A stretch of 64,000 bases of DNA from Tenacibaculum pacificus (GCF_027941775.1 NZ_CP115917.1:2585001-2649000); one strand, 5' to 3'. Numbered from the stretch's first letter, positions 9,701 to 20,340 are shown. Numbers and translations are program-made. The notes: a model not told the origin generated them from the letters alone.

Positions 9701-10336
9701 ATGCCACATAGAAATAAAGCAATAACAAAAGATGTACAAGATAAATTAACACCAATGATTGTGTTACAAGATTTTATTGAAGGAAATTCTCGTTTTATTA
9801 GAGATGAAGTTCATACAATAGATCATAAAGCATTAATTACACAAACAACAGATGGACAACACCCAAAAGCAATTGTACTTTCATGTATCGATTCTAGAGT
9901 TCCTGTTGAATTAATTTTTGATCAAACTATTGGTGATGTTTTTGTTGCTAGAGTTGCTGGAAACTTTGAAAATACTGACATTTTAGGAAGTATGGAATAC
10001 TCTTGTAAAGTTGCAGGAAGTAAATTAGTTTTTGTGTTAGGACACGAAAGCTGTGGAGCTGTAAAAGCTGCCTGTGATCATGTAGAACTAGGAAATATCA
10101 CATCAATGTTAGATAATATTCAACCTGCAGTTAAAAAATCTGAAGAAGAAATTTCAGGAGATCATAATTCATCTAATAGCGATTTTGTTAATAAAACAAT
10201 TGAAAACAATGTTCAATTAACAATTGAAAGAATTAGAGAAAAAAGTCCTATTTTAAATGAAATGGAACAAAATGGAGAAATTAAAATTGTTGGTGGTGTT
10301 TACCATATTAGTACAGGAAAAGTAGCTATGTTATAA
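9701..10336 (+). CDS. Beta-class carbonic anhydrase
   Basis: A 211-residue enzyme that interconverts CO2 and bicarbonate. The zinc site is complete: Cys62, Asp64 and Arg66 in SCIDSRVPVE, then His115 and Cys118 in GHESCGAVKAA. No signal peptide is visible at the start, so a cytoplasmic location is likely. It lies 92 bases after the SulP transporter in the same direction and is closed by a strong terminator. Together they look like a bicarbonate uptake and interconversion pair that feeds carboxylases or buffers pH; the link is inferred from adjacency. Confidence 0.93.
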   Translation: MPHRNKAITKDVQDKLTPMIVLQDFIEGNSRFIRDEVHTIDHKALITQTTDGQHPKAIVLSCIDSRVPVELIFDQTIGDVFVARVAGNFENTDILGSMEYSCKVAGSKLVFVLGHESCGAVKAACDHVELGNITSMLDNIQPAVKKSEEEISGDHNSSNSDFVNKTIENNVQLTIERIREKSPILNEMEQNGEIKIVGGVYHISTGKVAML

Positions 10337-10360
10337 TTTTTAAAAAACATATAAAATAAA

Positions 10361-10389
10361 AAACCGAGATAGATATCTCGGTTTTTTTA
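10361..10389. terminator. Bidirectional intrinsic terminator after carbonic anhydrase
   Basis: A near-perfect stem (AAACCGAGATA pairing with TATCTCGGTTT) with a 2-base centre, followed by a T run on the plus strand and a T-rich run on the minus strand. It sits between the convergent carbonic anhydrase and cvpA genes and can serve both. Confidence 0.85.
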
Positions 10390-10400
10390 TGCCTTTATTT

Positions 10401-10898
10401 TTATTCCGCTATTTTATCATCCTTAATTATAGAAGGAAAAATTATAGGAGCTATTTTTTTAACAGGTTTGTATAAAATAGATTCTTCTAAATTTTCTTGC
10501 TTTACAAAAGGAATCGTGTCATTCATTTTTCCGAAGAAAATAAAAGCTACACTTAATATTAATCCAATTTTTAAAGCTCCAAAAACACCACCTAATATTT
10601 TATTTAAAATACCTAAAGAAGCAAAATCGGCTATTTTAGTTAACACTTTTCCTAACAAAGCAATTACTATTATAATTACAACAAATGTAGCTGCAAAAGC
10701 AGTTAATGAAATATATTTTTCATCCCAAGTAACACTGTCTTTTAACCAATCGGAAATGAAATAAGAAAAATGCATTGCTCCATAAACTCCAGCAATTAAT
10801 GCTACTAAAGAAGCTACTTCAACAAACAATCCTTTCATTATTCCACGTACAAAACCAAAAAGTAAAAGTGTTGCTATTATAATATCAAAAGTATTCAT
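10401..10898 (-). CDS. CvpA family membrane protein
   Basis: A 165-residue inner membrane protein with four hydrophobic segments and the CvpA start pattern (FDIIIATLLLFGFVRGIMKG) followed by an AGVYGAMHF segment. The E. coli family founder is needed for colicin V production, but the general role is envelope homeostasis and is poorly defined. It is transcribed alone from 10898 toward the shared terminator. A 98-residue frame on the other strand is a shadow. The start is an ATG. Confidence 0.85.
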   Translation of the reverse strand: MNTFDIIIATLLLFGFVRGIMKGLFVEVASLVALIAGVYGAMHFSYFISDWLKDSVTWDEKYISLTAFAATFVVIIIVIALLGKVLTKIADFASLGILNKILGGVFGALKIGLILSVAFIFFGKMNDTIPFVKQENLEESILYKPVKKIAPIIFPSIIKDDKIAE

Positions 10899-11000
10899 AT
10901 GTTTAAAAATAAAGATTATAAAATATCATTTTAAAAGATCAACACATATTTAAATTTATTATACGTGTAAATTCTATATCAAATATACATAACTCAGTTG

Positions 11001-11008
11001 TATCTTTG
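11001..11008 (+). promoter_or_regulatory. Candidate -7 box (TATCTTTG) before the 11028 gene
   Basis: TATCTTTG fits TAnnTTTG and lies 19 bases before the ATG at 11028. A -33 element is not evident. Confidence 0.4.
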
Positions 11009-11027
11009 TATATTCAAAAAAATATAG

Positions 11028-11387
11028 ATGACCAAAGAAGTTAACTTAAAGGAAAAATGGGATTTTGTGATAAAAAATTTATCAGATCAATTTGCAGATG
11101 GTGATGAGTTAAATGTCGATGCAGTTATTTATTTAATTGGAGTACAAGAATTAGGGCAAGGACAAAGACTATTTAAAAAAGATGAAAAAGTAAACTTAAT
11201 GCATATTGCAATATGTAAACTTTTAGAACCTTACGGATATTATGAATTTGACTTCTTTGACGAAGATGGTTGGCCACATTACAAAACCTTAACAGAATTA
11301 CCAAGTTTAAAAGCAGGTGAACAATCTGTTTTAATAAAAGAAGCAATTGTTAATTACTTTGAATTAATTGATTTTTTTAAAGTATAA
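11028..11387 (+). CDS. Conserved hypothetical protein
   Basis: A 119-residue soluble acidic protein without signal peptide or membrane segment. Recognisable blocks are VDAVIYLIGVQELGQG, KVNLMHIAICKLLEPYGYY, and an aromatic-acidic centre YEFDFFDEDGWPHY. It looks like a small single-domain helical protein that is common in Flavobacteriaceae. I do not know a function. It is transcribed alone from a -7 box 19 bases upstream and is followed by 170 bases without a gene. Confidence 0.7.
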   Translation: MTKEVNLKEKWDFVIKNLSDQFADGDELNVDAVIYLIGVQELGQGQRLFKKDEKVNLMHIAICKLLEPYGYYEFDFFDEDGWPHYKTLTELPSLKAGEQSVLIKEAIVNYFELIDFFKV

Positions 11388-11557
11388 AACATTGTAAAAC
11401 TACTTTATTAACCAATACTAAATTATCTTTTTAAGAATAAAAGACAACCACTATTTTCATAAAATAAGAAAAATAAAATAAAATGTGGTACACTTCTTGG
11501 ATAGATGTTAGTAAATGACTAGTTTTAAATATTAATTCAACTTTTTAAAATATACTA

Positions 11558-12962
11558 ATGAAAAAATTACTGTCGCTATTAATATTTGCCACTTCAATAG
11601 TTAGCGCTCAATATACTATTAAAGGTACAATGACGCCACCTGAAAAAAGTGACTGGGTCTATTTACATAAATTACAAGGTGCTAAACCTAAGTTTATTAG
11701 TAATACTACTATAAAATTAAATACAATTGTTGTTGCTGGTGAAAAGCAAGTATTAGGTAAATTTGAATTTATTTTACCTGAAGATACAAAACCTGGTGCC
11801 TATAGAGCAACTTATAGAAATAAAGGAGCTGGGTTTGTTGATTTCTATTTTAATAAAGAAAATATAGAGTTTATATTTAACCCTAAATACCCAAATCAAT
11901 CAGTAGTTTTTACAGCTTCTAGAGAAAATAAATTATATATAGAATATTTGCAAGCTTATGCTTTAATACAAAATAAAATTGATGAGAATCAAATTGATTA
12001 TATTCAAAATGGAAATAAAGAGAATAAAAAAGCCTATAAAATAGCTGTAAAGAAGCTTCAAGATGTACAAAATATTTATGAAAATAAATCAGACGGTATG
12101 TTGGTTAATAATTTTATAGAAGCATCACAACGTTATAATCCATCAAGTCCTATTGATAATATGGATGAATATCTTTCGTCTACTGTAAATCATTTTTTTA
12201 AATATATAAATTTTAAAAATGATGCTTTATATAACTCTTCTTTTTTAGTAGATCGTATTGCTGATTACGTTTTTTACTTAAACTATTCTGAAAATAAAAA
12301 ACTACAACAAAAATTACTTAAAGAATCAATTACTAAAGTAATGGGTAAACTTTCTGGTGTTGAATTAAAAAAATCAGTAACAGAGTTTTTAATTACTTCT
12401 TTAGCTGACAAACGCGATGGTGAAACAGTAGATTGGTTATTTGAAAAATACTATGATAAATTACCAGAAGATGAAATTAATGCTGAATTTAAAAAAGAAA
12501 AATTACAATTATTAAATGCTACCATTGGTAGAATAGCACCTGATTTTTCAATGGAAAGAAGAAGGTGAAAAATTAAAGTTATCGACCTTAGATGATGGTG
12601 AAAAATATTTATTAATATTTTGGAGTACTGCCTGTCCTCACTGTGTTAAAGATATTCCAGAATTACATACAATAATGCAAAAATATTCTAAAGTATCTGT
12701 GGTTTCTTTTGCTGTTGAAAAATACAAAGTTAATGATTGGGACCAATTTGTAATAAACTTACCGTATTGGCATAATGCAATGGGAACACATCCTGAATAT
12801 AAATGGGATAATGAAACTATACAGAAATATAATTTATTAGCTACACCATCTTATTTTGTTTTAGATAAGGATAAAAAAATAATTGCTGTACCTAATGATT
12901 TAGCTGATGTCAAAAAATATTTTGATAATCTTCAAGAAGAAGAATCTGAAGAAGAAGAGTAA
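11558..12962 (+). pseudogene. Thioredoxin-fold TlpA/ResA-like exported protein, frameshifted
   Basis: Two frames form one gene of about 467 codons. The first frame (11558-12568) has a signal peptide ending SAQ at residue 17 and a DUF4369-like N-terminal part. It reaches the start of the thioredoxin domain (GRIAPDFS) and then hits a stop. An extra A at about 12550-12551 explains this. Removing it gives PDFSWKEEGEKLKLS, then FWSTACPHCVKDIPELH with the redox pair CPHC, then the second frame that ends at 12962. Predicted role: periplasmic thiol-disulfide exchange. The break is either a genuine mutation or a base-calling error; the downstream part shows no other decay. Confidence 0.8.
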
Positions 12963-12982
12963 AATAATACTTTTCATACAAT

Positions 12983-13017
12983 AAAAAAATCCTGATAAAT
13001 TTTATCAGGATTTTTTG
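12983..13017. terminator. Bidirectional terminator between the TlpA-like gene and yraN
   Basis: A stem AATCCTGATAAA / TTTATCAGGATT flanked by an A run on the left and a T run on the right. It therefore works for both converging genes. Confidence 0.85.
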
Positions 13018-13019
13018 TT

Positions 13020-13379
13020 TTAAAAATATAGAAATGCATCTTCTATATGATGAATATTAAAACCTTCTTTACTTTTTAAAATTGCGATAATATCAAATCG
13101 AATTTCAACATCTAAATCTTTTTGATTTACATAATTATCAATTGCATAAACCAATAATTTTATTTTCTTCGGATTTACAAAATTTTGCGGATTACCAAAA
13201 TAAGAACTAGATCTTGTTTTAACCTCAACAACAATTAAAGTATCTAATTTTTGAGCGATAATGTCAACCTCAGCCTTTTTAAATCGATAATTTTTCTCAA
13301 CAATAATATATCCTTTATTTTGTAAATATTCGATAGCTAACTGTTCACCTTTTTCTCCAAGATCGTTATGTTGTGCCAC
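13020..13379 (-). CDS. YraN family (UPF0102) nuclease-like protein
   Basis: A 119-residue protein with the YraN pattern: GEKGEQLAIEYLQNKGY, then the restriction-endonuclease-like core AEVDIIAQKLDTLIVVEVKTR, in which Asp, Glu and Lys of D-x(n)-E-x-K are present. Family members resemble Holliday junction resolvases, but activity has mostly not been shown. The start codon is GTG and overlaps the stop of the upstream LD-carboxypeptidase by one base, so the two genes are translationally coupled. The end lies right beside the bidirectional terminator. Confidence 0.88.
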   Translation of the reverse strand: MAQHNDLGEKGEQLAIEYLQNKGYIIVEKNYRFKKAEVDIIAQKLDTLIVVEVKTRSSSYFGNPQNFVNPKKIKLLVYAIDNYVNQKDLDVEIRFDIIAILKSKEGFNIHHIEDAFLYF

Positions 13380-14362
13380 TACTTAAATTTTACAGTTACT
13401 ATTTTACCGATGCTATTTACTTCAACCATTCTTCCCATAATTAAAGCTCTGTTATCAGGTTCATGACCTGCAGGAAAATTAAATATAACAGGAATCTCTT
13501 TAGGAATCAAATCTAAAATTAATTGCTCGATAGAACTTCCCCAAGGTGTTGAATTTTTTTTAACCTTAGTCATATCACCTACAATAACACCACTTACTTT
13601 TGTAAAATATCCTGCACGTTTTAAACTTTGTAACATTCTATCAATCGAATATTTGTACTCCCCTATTTCTTCAATAAATAACACTTTATTTTCTGTTGAT
13701 ATTTGACTATCCGACCCTAACATCGATGCTAAAATAGCAATATTACCACCAACTAATCCTCCTTTAAAACTTCCTAATTGATTGTATTTTGATGCAGAAA
13801 TATTATAAGAAAGAGATTTTCCAAACAAAGTTTTTTTAAGCGATGCAATACTTTTTGCAATAACTTCGGGTTTATCTTGTAAACTTGTTCCCATTATTCC
13901 GTGAATCGTTTCTACACCTAAATTATGAATATGATTATGAAACGCTGTGATATCAGAATAACCAATTACCCATTTAGGATTTTCAATAAATTTAGAAAAA
14001 TCTAATTTATCTAATATTCTGACAGAACCATAACCGCCACGAGCCGACCAAATAGCTTTTATATTCGAATTATCTAAAGCATCTTGAAAATCTTGACAAC
14101 GCTGTTCATCCGTTCCTGCAAAATGATGAGATTGATTAAACATATGTTTTCCGTAAACAACTTTTAACCCCCAACTTTCAGCTAATTTTTTGGCTTTATC
14201 AATAATATGTTTTCTGTTTTTTAAAATTCCTGCTGGAGCAATTATTGCGATTGTGTCGCCTTTTTGTAAAGATGGCGGCGTTATTAAATTCATAGTTGAT
14301 GTTTGTGAAAAAGCTATAGATACGGTTAGTAAAAAAGATAGTATTGTTAAAATTCTCTTCAA
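13379..14362 (-). CDS. S66 family LD-carboxypeptidase (exported)
   Basis: A 327-residue peptidase. Residues 1-20 form a clear signal peptide ending AFSQ, so the TTG start at 14362 is preferred to the ATG at residue 24, which would remove it. The catalytic triad of the S66 family is visible: Ser136 in GYSDITAFHN, Glu231/232 in FIEEIGEYKYSIDRML, and His300 in GHEPDNRALIMG. The family cleaves the L,D bond of cross-link-free murein tetrapeptides during peptidoglycan recycling; MccF-like members cut microcin. A periplasmic location follows from the signal peptide. It is the first gene of a two-gene unit with yraN. Confidence 0.88.
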   Translation of the reverse strand: MKRILTILSFLLTVSIAFSQTSTMNLITPPSLQKGDTIAIIAPAGILKNRKHIIDKAKKLAESWGLKVVYGKHMFNQSHHFAGTDEQRCQDFQDALDNSNIKAIWSARGGYGSVRILDKLDFSKFIENPKWVIGYSDITAFHNHIHNLGVETIHGIMGTSLQDKPEVIAKSIASLKKTLFGKSLSYNISASKYNQLGSFKGGLVGGNIAILASMLGSDSQISTENKVLFIEEIGEYKYSIDRMLQSLKRAGYFTKVSGVIVGDMTKVKKNSTPWGSSIEQLILDLIPKEIPVIFNFPAGHEPDNRALIMGRMVEVNSIGKIVTVKFK

Positions 14363-14454
14363 AATAGTGTGTTATTTATCAATGTGGTTCAATTAAAAAG
14401 TATAATCTATGTAAATGTACCTATTTTATAACAGTTTAAAAAATTGCTTTTTCG

Positions 14455-14462
14455 TACTTTTG
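14455..14462 (+). promoter_or_regulatory. Candidate -7 box (TACTTTTG) of metG
   Basis: TACTTTTG fits TAnnTTTG and stands 23 bases before the metG ATG in an otherwise AT-rich spacer. Confidence 0.45.
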
Positions 14463-14485
14463 CGCTTTAATTTTAGCATAGAAAA

Positions 14486-16540
14486 ATGACTACACCAAAA
14501 AGATATACAATTACAGCGGCATTACCTTATACAAACGGTCCTATACATATTGGACATTTAGCAGGTGTATATGTTCCTGGAGATATTTACTCACGTTTTT
14601 TACGTGGAAAAGGAAAAGATGTTGCTTTTATTTGCGGATCTGATGAGCATGGTGTAGCAATACCAATGCGTGCAAAAAAAGAAGGTGTTACTCCACAACA
14701 TATTATTGATAAATATCACGGAATTATTAAAAAATCATTTGTTGATTTTGGTATTTCTTTTGATAATTATTCTCGTACATCTTCTGAAATTCATCATAAA
14801 ACAGCTTCTGAATTTTTCACAAAATTATATAATGATGGAGAATTTATTGAAGAAGTTACAGAACAATTATACGATGCTGAAGCTAATCAATATTTAGCTG
14901 ATCGTTTTGTGGTTGGAACTTGTCCAAAATGTGGAAATGAAGAAAGCTATGGTGACCAATGTGAAAAATGTGGAACAAGCCATAATGCAACAGATTTAAT
15001 CAATCCTAAATCGGCAATTACAGGAAATGTTCCTTCTTTAAAAGAAACAAAACACTGGTTTTTACCTTTAGATAAACACGAAGATTTTTTACGTAAATGG
15101 ATTTTAGAAGGTCATAAAAGCGATTGGAAACCAAACGTTTTAGGGCAATGTAAATCTTGGATTGATGACGGATTACGTCCAAGAGCCGTAACTCGTGATT
15201 TAGATTGGGGAATTCCTGTTCCTGCTGAAGGAGCTGACGGAAAAGTATTATATGTTTGGTTTGATGCTCCTATTGGTTATATTTCATCTACCAAAGAATG
15301 GGCTGCTCGTGAGGGTAAAAACTGGGAAGATTATTGGAAAAAAGACGATACTAAATTAGTACACTTTATCGGAAAAGATAATATTGTATTTCACTGTCTT
15401 ATTTTTCCATCAATGTTAAAAGCTCATGGAGATTATATTTTACCTGAAAATGTACCTGCCAACGAATTTTTAAATTTAGAAGGTAATAAATTATCAACAT
15501 CTAAAAATTGGGCAGTTTGGTTGCATGAATATTTAGAAGATTTTCCTAATCAGCAAGATGTTTTACGTTACACTTTAACGGCAAACGCTCCTGAAAGTAA
15601 AGATAACGATTTTACTTGGAAAGATTTTCAAGCAAAAAATAATAATGAGTTAGTCGCTATCTTCGGAAACTTTATAAACCGTGTAGTTGTTTTAACTAAC
15701 AAATATTATGAAGGAAAAGTACCTGTTGCGGGTGATTTATCAGAAGTTGATGAAGATACTTTAGCCACTTTAAAAGAGTTTCCGAATGTAATTGCTAAAT
15801 CAATTGAGCGTTACCGCTTTAGAGAAGCATCTCAAGAATTAATGAATTTAGCACGTTTAGGTAATAAATATTTAGCCGATGAAGAGCCTTGGAAAATGAT
15901 TAAGGTTGATGCAGAACGCACTAAAACAATTATGAATGTAGCTTTACAAATTGCTGCTGGATTAGCTATTTTATCAGAACCTTTTTTACCTTTTACTTCA
16001 ACAAAATTAAAATCAATTTTAAATATTGATACCGCTTTAACTTGGAATGATGTATCAGAAAAAGAAGTTTTAATTTCAGATAATCATCAAATTAACGAAG
16101 CAGAATTATTGTTTTCTAAAATTGAAGATGTTGAAATTGAAAAACAATTAGCAAAATTAGAAGCTACTAAAAAAGCAAATGAAGCTGAAAACAGAGTTCT
16201 TGAGCCTCAAAAAGAAACCATTGAATTTGATGATTTCACAAAAATAGATATCCGTGTAGGAACTATTACTGCTGCCGAAAAAGTAGCAAAAACGAAGAAG
16301 TTATTAAAACTTACTGTTGATGTTGGGCTTGATACTAGAACAATTGTTTCGGGTATTGCTGAAAGTTTTAAACCTGAAGATATTATTGGACAACAAGTTT
16401 CTGTAGTTTGTAACTTAGCTCCTCGTAAATTAAAAGGAATAGAAAGTCAAGGTATGATTTTAATGATTGATACGCCTGATGGTAAACTTGCATTTGCACA
16501 ACCTTCTGAAAAGGTAACAAACGGAGAGTTTATATCTTAA
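14486..16540 (+). CDS. metG: Methionyl-tRNA synthetase
   Basis: A 684-residue class I synthetase that charges tRNA-Met. The HIGH motif is at 21-24 ([10 protein letters not shown]). The zinc knuckle [17 protein letters not shown] lies near 150-168. The KMSKS loop appears as KLSTS near 335. The anticodon-binding helical domain follows. From about residue 575 an EMAP II/Trbp111-like tRNA-binding domain is fused ([17 protein letters not shown] ... [10 protein letters not shown]). This long form is usual in Bacteroidota. The gene is complete and is closed by an intrinsic terminator. Confidence 0.97.
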   Translation: MTTPKRYTITAALPYTNGPIHIGHLAGVYVPGDIYSRFLRGKGKDVAFICGSDEHGVAIPMRAKKEGVTPQHIIDKYHGIIKKSFVDFGISFDNYSRTSSEIHHKTASEFFTKLYNDGEFIEEVTEQLYDAEANQYLADRFVVGTCPKCGNEESYGDQCEKCGTSHNATDLINPKSAITGNVPSLKETKHWFLPLDKHEDFLRKWILEGHKSDWKPNVLGQCKSWIDDGLRPRAVTRDLDWGIPVPAEGADGKVLYVWFDAPIGYISSTKEWAAREGKNWEDYWKKDDTKLVHFIGKDNIVFHCLIFPSMLKAHGDYILPENVPANEFLNLEGNKLSTSKNWAVWLHEYLEDFPNQQDVLRYTLTANAPESKDNDFTWKDFQAKNNNELVAIFGNFINRVVVLTNKYYEGKVPVAGDLSEVDEDTLATLKEFPNVIAKSIERYRFREASQELMNLARLGNKYLADEEPWKMIKVDAERTKTIMNVALQIAAGLAILSEPFLPFTSTKLKSILNIDTALTWNDVSEKEVLISDNHQINEAELLFSKIEDVEIEKQLAKLEATKKANEAENRVLEPQKETIEFDDFTKIDIRVGTITAAEKVAKTKKLLKLTVDVGLDTRTIVSGIAESFKPEDIIGQQVSVVCNLAPRKLKGIESQGMILMIDTPDGKLAFAQPSEKVTNGEFIS

Positions 16541-16566
16541 ATAAAAATAACATTTTAGTATATTTG

Positions 16567-16597
16567 AAACCTCACTTTTAAAAAGTGAGGTTTTTTT
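16567..16597 (+). terminator. Terminator after metG
   Basis: A stem AAACCTCACTTTT / AAAAGTGAGGTTT followed by T7, 27 bases after the metG stop. Confidence 0.85.
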
Positions 16598-16615
16598 ATC
16601 TCAAATAACTACGCT

Positions 16616-18738
16616 ATGCAACTCATAAATTATATAATTTCTCGCTGTAAAATTTCTTTAAAATCGATTCAAAGTACTATTGAATTATTAAATGAAGATT
16701 GTACTATTCCTTTTATTGCTCGTTACAGAAAAGAAAAAACTGGTAATTTAGATGAAGTTGAAATCGGTTTAATAGTCGAATTAAAAGAGCAATTTGAAAT
16801 CCTTGAAAAAAGAAAAAAACAATCATAAAAGCCATTGAAGAACAAGATGCTTTAACCGATGAACTAAAAAATAAGATTGATAAAACAGAAAATATTACTG
16901 CTTTAGAAGACATTTATCTTCCTTATAAAAAGAAACGAAAAACAAAAGCCGAAACTGCTCGTAAAAACGGATTAGAACCTTTGGCAAAAATGATACTAAG
17001 TCAGCGTATAAATGACTTAAATTTTACTGCATCAAAATATAAAAACAACGAAGTTTCATCCGAAGAAAAAGCCTTAGAAGGCGCACGACATATTATATCA
17101 GAATGGATAAATGAACGCACCGATGTTCGAAATAATATTCGTAAAGAATTAGCACGTTTTTCTGTTATCAATACTAAAGTTGTAAAAACAAAAAAAGAAG
17201 AAGAAAACGCGCAAAAATTTAAAGATTACTTTGATTGGAATGAAAGTTTTAGTAGAATTCCTTCTCATAGATTTTTAGCTATTCTTCGTGCCGAAAAGGA
17301 AGGTTTTATCAGAATAAAAATTGATATAGATAACGAAAGAGCAATTCAAAAAATAGAAAATAGTATTATTCGTTCTCAAAATAATTGTAGTCAACAAATT
17401 GAATTAGCTATTTCCGATGCTTATAAACGTTTATTATTAACCGCTTTAACAAATGAAGCAATGGTAATTGCTAAAGAAAAAGCTGATGAAAGTGCAATAA
17501 CAGTATTTACAAAAAACTTACAACAACTTTTATTAAGTGCTCCGTTAGGCGAAAAACGAATTTTAGCAATTGACCCAGGTTTTAGGTCGGGCTGTAAAGT
17601 CGTTTGCTTAAATAAACAAGGCGATTTATTACAAAATGATACTATTTATCCACATGCACCGCAACATAAATCTGACGAAGCGATACAAAAAATAAGTGCT
17701 TTAGCTGAAAAACATAACATTGAAGCCATTGCAATTGGTAACGGAACTGCATCAAGAGAAACGGAACAGTTTATCAAAAAAATAGCTTTTAAAAATAATA
17801 TTTCGGTTTTTGTTATTAGTGAAGCTGGAGCATCAATTTATTCGGCTTCAAAAATTGCTAGAGATGAATTTCCTGATTACGATGTTACCGTTCGTGGTGC
17901 AATTTCTATTGGTCGTAGATTGGCTGATCCGCTTGCGGAATTAGTTAAAATTGATGCAAAATCGATTGGTGTAGGACAATATCAACGTGATGTAGAACAA
18001 GGAAAACTAAAAAAATCATTAGATATCGTTGTTGAACATTGTGTAAATAAAGTAGGCGTAAATATAAATACGGCTAGTGTTTCGTTATTAAGTGCAGTTT
18101 CTGGAATTGGTACAAAACTAGCCGAAAATATTGTAAATTATCGAAATGAAAATGGCGCTTTTAAAAACAGAACTGCTATAAAAAAAGTTCCTCGTTTAGG
18201 TGGAAAAGCTTTTGAACAATCCGCAGGTTTTTTACGTATTAAAAATGGCGATAATCCTTTAGATAATTCGGCTGTCCATCCTGAGCGTTATGCTTTGGTC
18301 AAAAAAATGGCTAAAGATTCTGGCAATAAAATCATCGATTTAATAGGAAATAACTCGGTTTTAAAACAATTGAAATTACAGCAATATATTACCGATTCTT
18401 ACGGATTACCAACCCTTCAGGATATTGTAAAAGAATTAGAAAAACCTGGCTTAGATCCTCGAGAAAAAGCGAAAGAATTTAGTTTTAACGAACATGTTAA
18501 AACAATTGATGATTTAAAAACAGCAATGATTCTTCCTGGAATTATCAACAATATTACAAATTTTGGTTGTTTTGTCGATATCGGAATTAAAGAAAGTGGT
18601 TTAGTTCATGTTTCTAATCTTTCAAATACTTTTGTGAAAGATATTAATGAACATGTTACTTTAAATCAGCATGTACAAGTAAAGGTTTTAGAGGTCGATG
18701 TAACAAGAAAACGCATTCAACTTTCTATGAATTTCTAA
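16616..18738 (+). pseudogene. tex: Tex family RNA-binding protein, frameshifted
   Basis: The gene is split by one missing A. The first frame (16616-16828) carries the Tex N-terminus (IPFIARYRKEKTGNLDEVEI) and stops just after the A7 tract at 16813-16819. With A8 the frame continues (LEKRKKTIIKAIEEQ) and joins the long downstream frame ending at 18738, about 707 codons in total. The domains are: N-terminal helical region, YqgF/RuvC-like domain (ILAIDPGFRSGCKVV), helix-hairpin-helix (LLSAVSGIGTKLAENIVNYR) and a C-terminal S1 domain (PGIINNITNFGCFVDIG). Tex is a transcription-associated nucleic acid binder. The rest is intact, so an assembly error, a recent mutation or slippage on the A-tract are all open. 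Confidence 0.88.
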
Positions 18739-18770
18739 TATTTTTTAAAAGATAAAATAAATAATTATTA

Positions 18771-18855
18771 GAAGCAATTTCCCGCTTTCCGCACTCGCTT
18801 TTTTTTGAAGAAAAATCAAAAAAAGAGCTCAAACAAATGCTACAATCGGGGCTAG
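18771..18855 (+). repeat. Dispersed hairpin repeat, copy A
   Basis: About 85 bases in the convergent gap between tex and the YitT gene. It begins GAAGCAATTTCCCGCTTTCC, contains CGC followed by T8 and GA, has a short centre, then TCA7 and GAGCTC, and ends CAATCGGGGCTAG. The T-tract and A-tract arms form an AT-rich stem. It is near-identical to copies at 40786-40870 (reverse orientation) and 57188-57272, and related to a diverged copy at 45981-46083. Confidence 0.85.
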
Positions 18856-18911
18856 AAATTTGTACATATTTTTAAATTCTTAGATAATTTTAAAATCATA
18901 AGTTATCAAAT

Positions 18912-18951
18912 AAAAACACCCAAAAACGTTTAAATTTTTGGGTGTTTTTTA
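18912..18951. terminator. Bidirectional terminator between tex and the YitT gene
   Basis: A stem AAACACCCAAAAA / TTTTTGGGTGTTT with an A-rich left flank and a T run on the right, between converging genes. Confidence 0.85.
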
Positions 18952-18971
18952 TATCAAAAAAACGATATAAT

Positions 18972-19826
18972 TTAATTTATAGTTGAAGAACCTAATAATT
19001 CGGTAGCTTCTAAAACAATCATATATGCATTTGGATCGTGCTTTTCAACAAGATTTTTAAGCGTCATAATTCTGTTTTTGTTTATCGATAAAAATATTAT
19101 ATTTCTTTGATTTGATTGTGATAAGTTATTTCCTTGTATTAAAGTTCCTGAAATCCCCATTTTAGAAGCAATTACCATATTTAACGCATCTAAATCATCC
19201 GAAGCAATATGTACAATTTTGTTTTGTTTACGTCCTGTAACTACTAAATCTATAAATTTACTTGCTACAAAAATACTTAGCATTGCCCACAAAGCAAGTT
19301 CTAAATCTTTAAAAACAAGTGCCGATAAAAGAACGATACATATATCTAAAGTTAAAATTACAGTACCTGGTTTAAAATCGTATTTATCTTTTAAAATACG
19401 AGCAATAATGGCACCTCCACCTGCAGAAGCATCACCTTTAAATATAAGTCCAATACCTAAACCTACACATGCACCTCCGTAAATTGTTGATAATAATGTG
19501 TTAGTACTTAAAGCAGGAAATTGTATAACTTCTCTAAATAAATCAACATATGTAGCTAATGAAGCAATAGAAATCATGGTTCTAAAAGCAAAACGTTTTC
19601 CAATATACTTTATCCCTACTAAAATTAATGGAGCATTTAATAATAGTAATAATATTCCTATCGGAATGTTAGATATATAATTTAAAATAATTGATAAACC
19701 CGAAGTACCTCCCGTTGCAATTTTATTTGGTGCTAAAAAACCAACTACTCCAATTGCTAAAATTAAACTACCACTAAGTATAAAAAGATAATTTTTTAAC
19801 TCATTTTTAAGTTTCTTCCCGTTCAT
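18972..19826 (-). CDS. YitT family membrane protein (DUF161/DUF2179)
   Basis: A 284-residue protein with five or six membrane helices in the first 200 residues. The YitT pattern is GFLAPNKIATGGTSGLSIIL and the glycine-rich loop GIGLIFKGDASAGGGAIIAR. A cytoplasmic DUF2179 domain follows from about 215 (NMVIASKMGISGTLIQG). Family members are common in Gram-positive bacteria and Bacteroidota and their transported substrate, if any, is unknown. The gene is transcribed alone from an ATG at 19826 and ends at the terminator shared with tex. Confidence 0.88.
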   Translation of the reverse strand: MNGKKLKNELKNYLFILSGSLILAIGVVGFLAPNKIATGGTSGLSIILNYISNIPIGILLLLLNAPLILVGIKYIGKRFAFRTMISIASLATYVDLFREVIQFPALSTNTLLSTIYGGACVGLGIGLIFKGDASAGGGAIIARILKDKYDFKPGTVILTLDICIVLLSALVFKDLELALWAMLSIFVASKFIDLVVTGRKQNKIVHIASDDLDALNMVIASKMGISGTLIQGNNLSQSNQRNIIFLSINKNRIMTLKNLVEKHDPNAYMIVLEATELLGSSTIN

Positions 19827-20001
19827 TTTATTCCATTTTAAGTGACAAAAGTACTCTTAATATAAAAAAACAGAATGTATTTATGATGTTTTTAATCTGA
19901 AAAAATCAAATTAAGGTTATATTTAACTATAAGTTTACATAGCATATCAATTTAAAAAAACTTGTTATTTTACGAATTATTTATTTTTAATATATCAAAA
20001 A

Positions 20002-20340
20002 TTAAGACTTATTACCTAACATTAAAAAATCACTTACTATAACTTCGGTTACATATCTTTTTTCACCTGTAGCATTTTCATAAGAGCGTGAGGTTAATCT
20101 TCCTTCAATCATCACTTCTTTTCCTTTAGTGAAATATTTTTCAATAATTTCTGCAGTTCTATTCCAAGCTATTAAATTATGCCACTGTGTATCAACTATT
20201 TTTTCGCCTGCCGAATTTTTATAAGATTCATTAGTTGCTATTGAAAATTTAGCTAATTTTTTACCACTTTCTAAAGTAATAATTTCAGGGTCATTACCTA
20301 AGTTTCCTATTAATTGCACTTTATTTTTTAACTTATTCAT
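20002..20340 (-). CDS. ssb: Short single-stranded DNA-binding protein
   Basis: A 112-residue protein that is almost only an OB fold: MNKLKNKVQLIGNLGNDPEI, KLAKFSIATNESYKN, QWHNLIAWNRTAEIIEKY and EGRLTSRSYENATGEKRY are classical SSB blocks. It ends in VSDFLMLGNKS and lacks the flexible linker and acidic tip that recruits partner proteins in replication SSBs. It is therefore probably the accessory short SSB that many Bacteroidota carry besides a full-length one, which would lie outside this window. It is transcribed alone. Confidence 0.9.
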   Translation of the reverse strand: MNKLKNKVQLIGNLGNDPEIITLESGKKLAKFSIATNESYKNSAGEKIVDTQWHNLIAWNRTAEIIEKYFTKGKEVMIEGRLTSRSYENATGEKRYVTEVIVSDFLMLGNKS

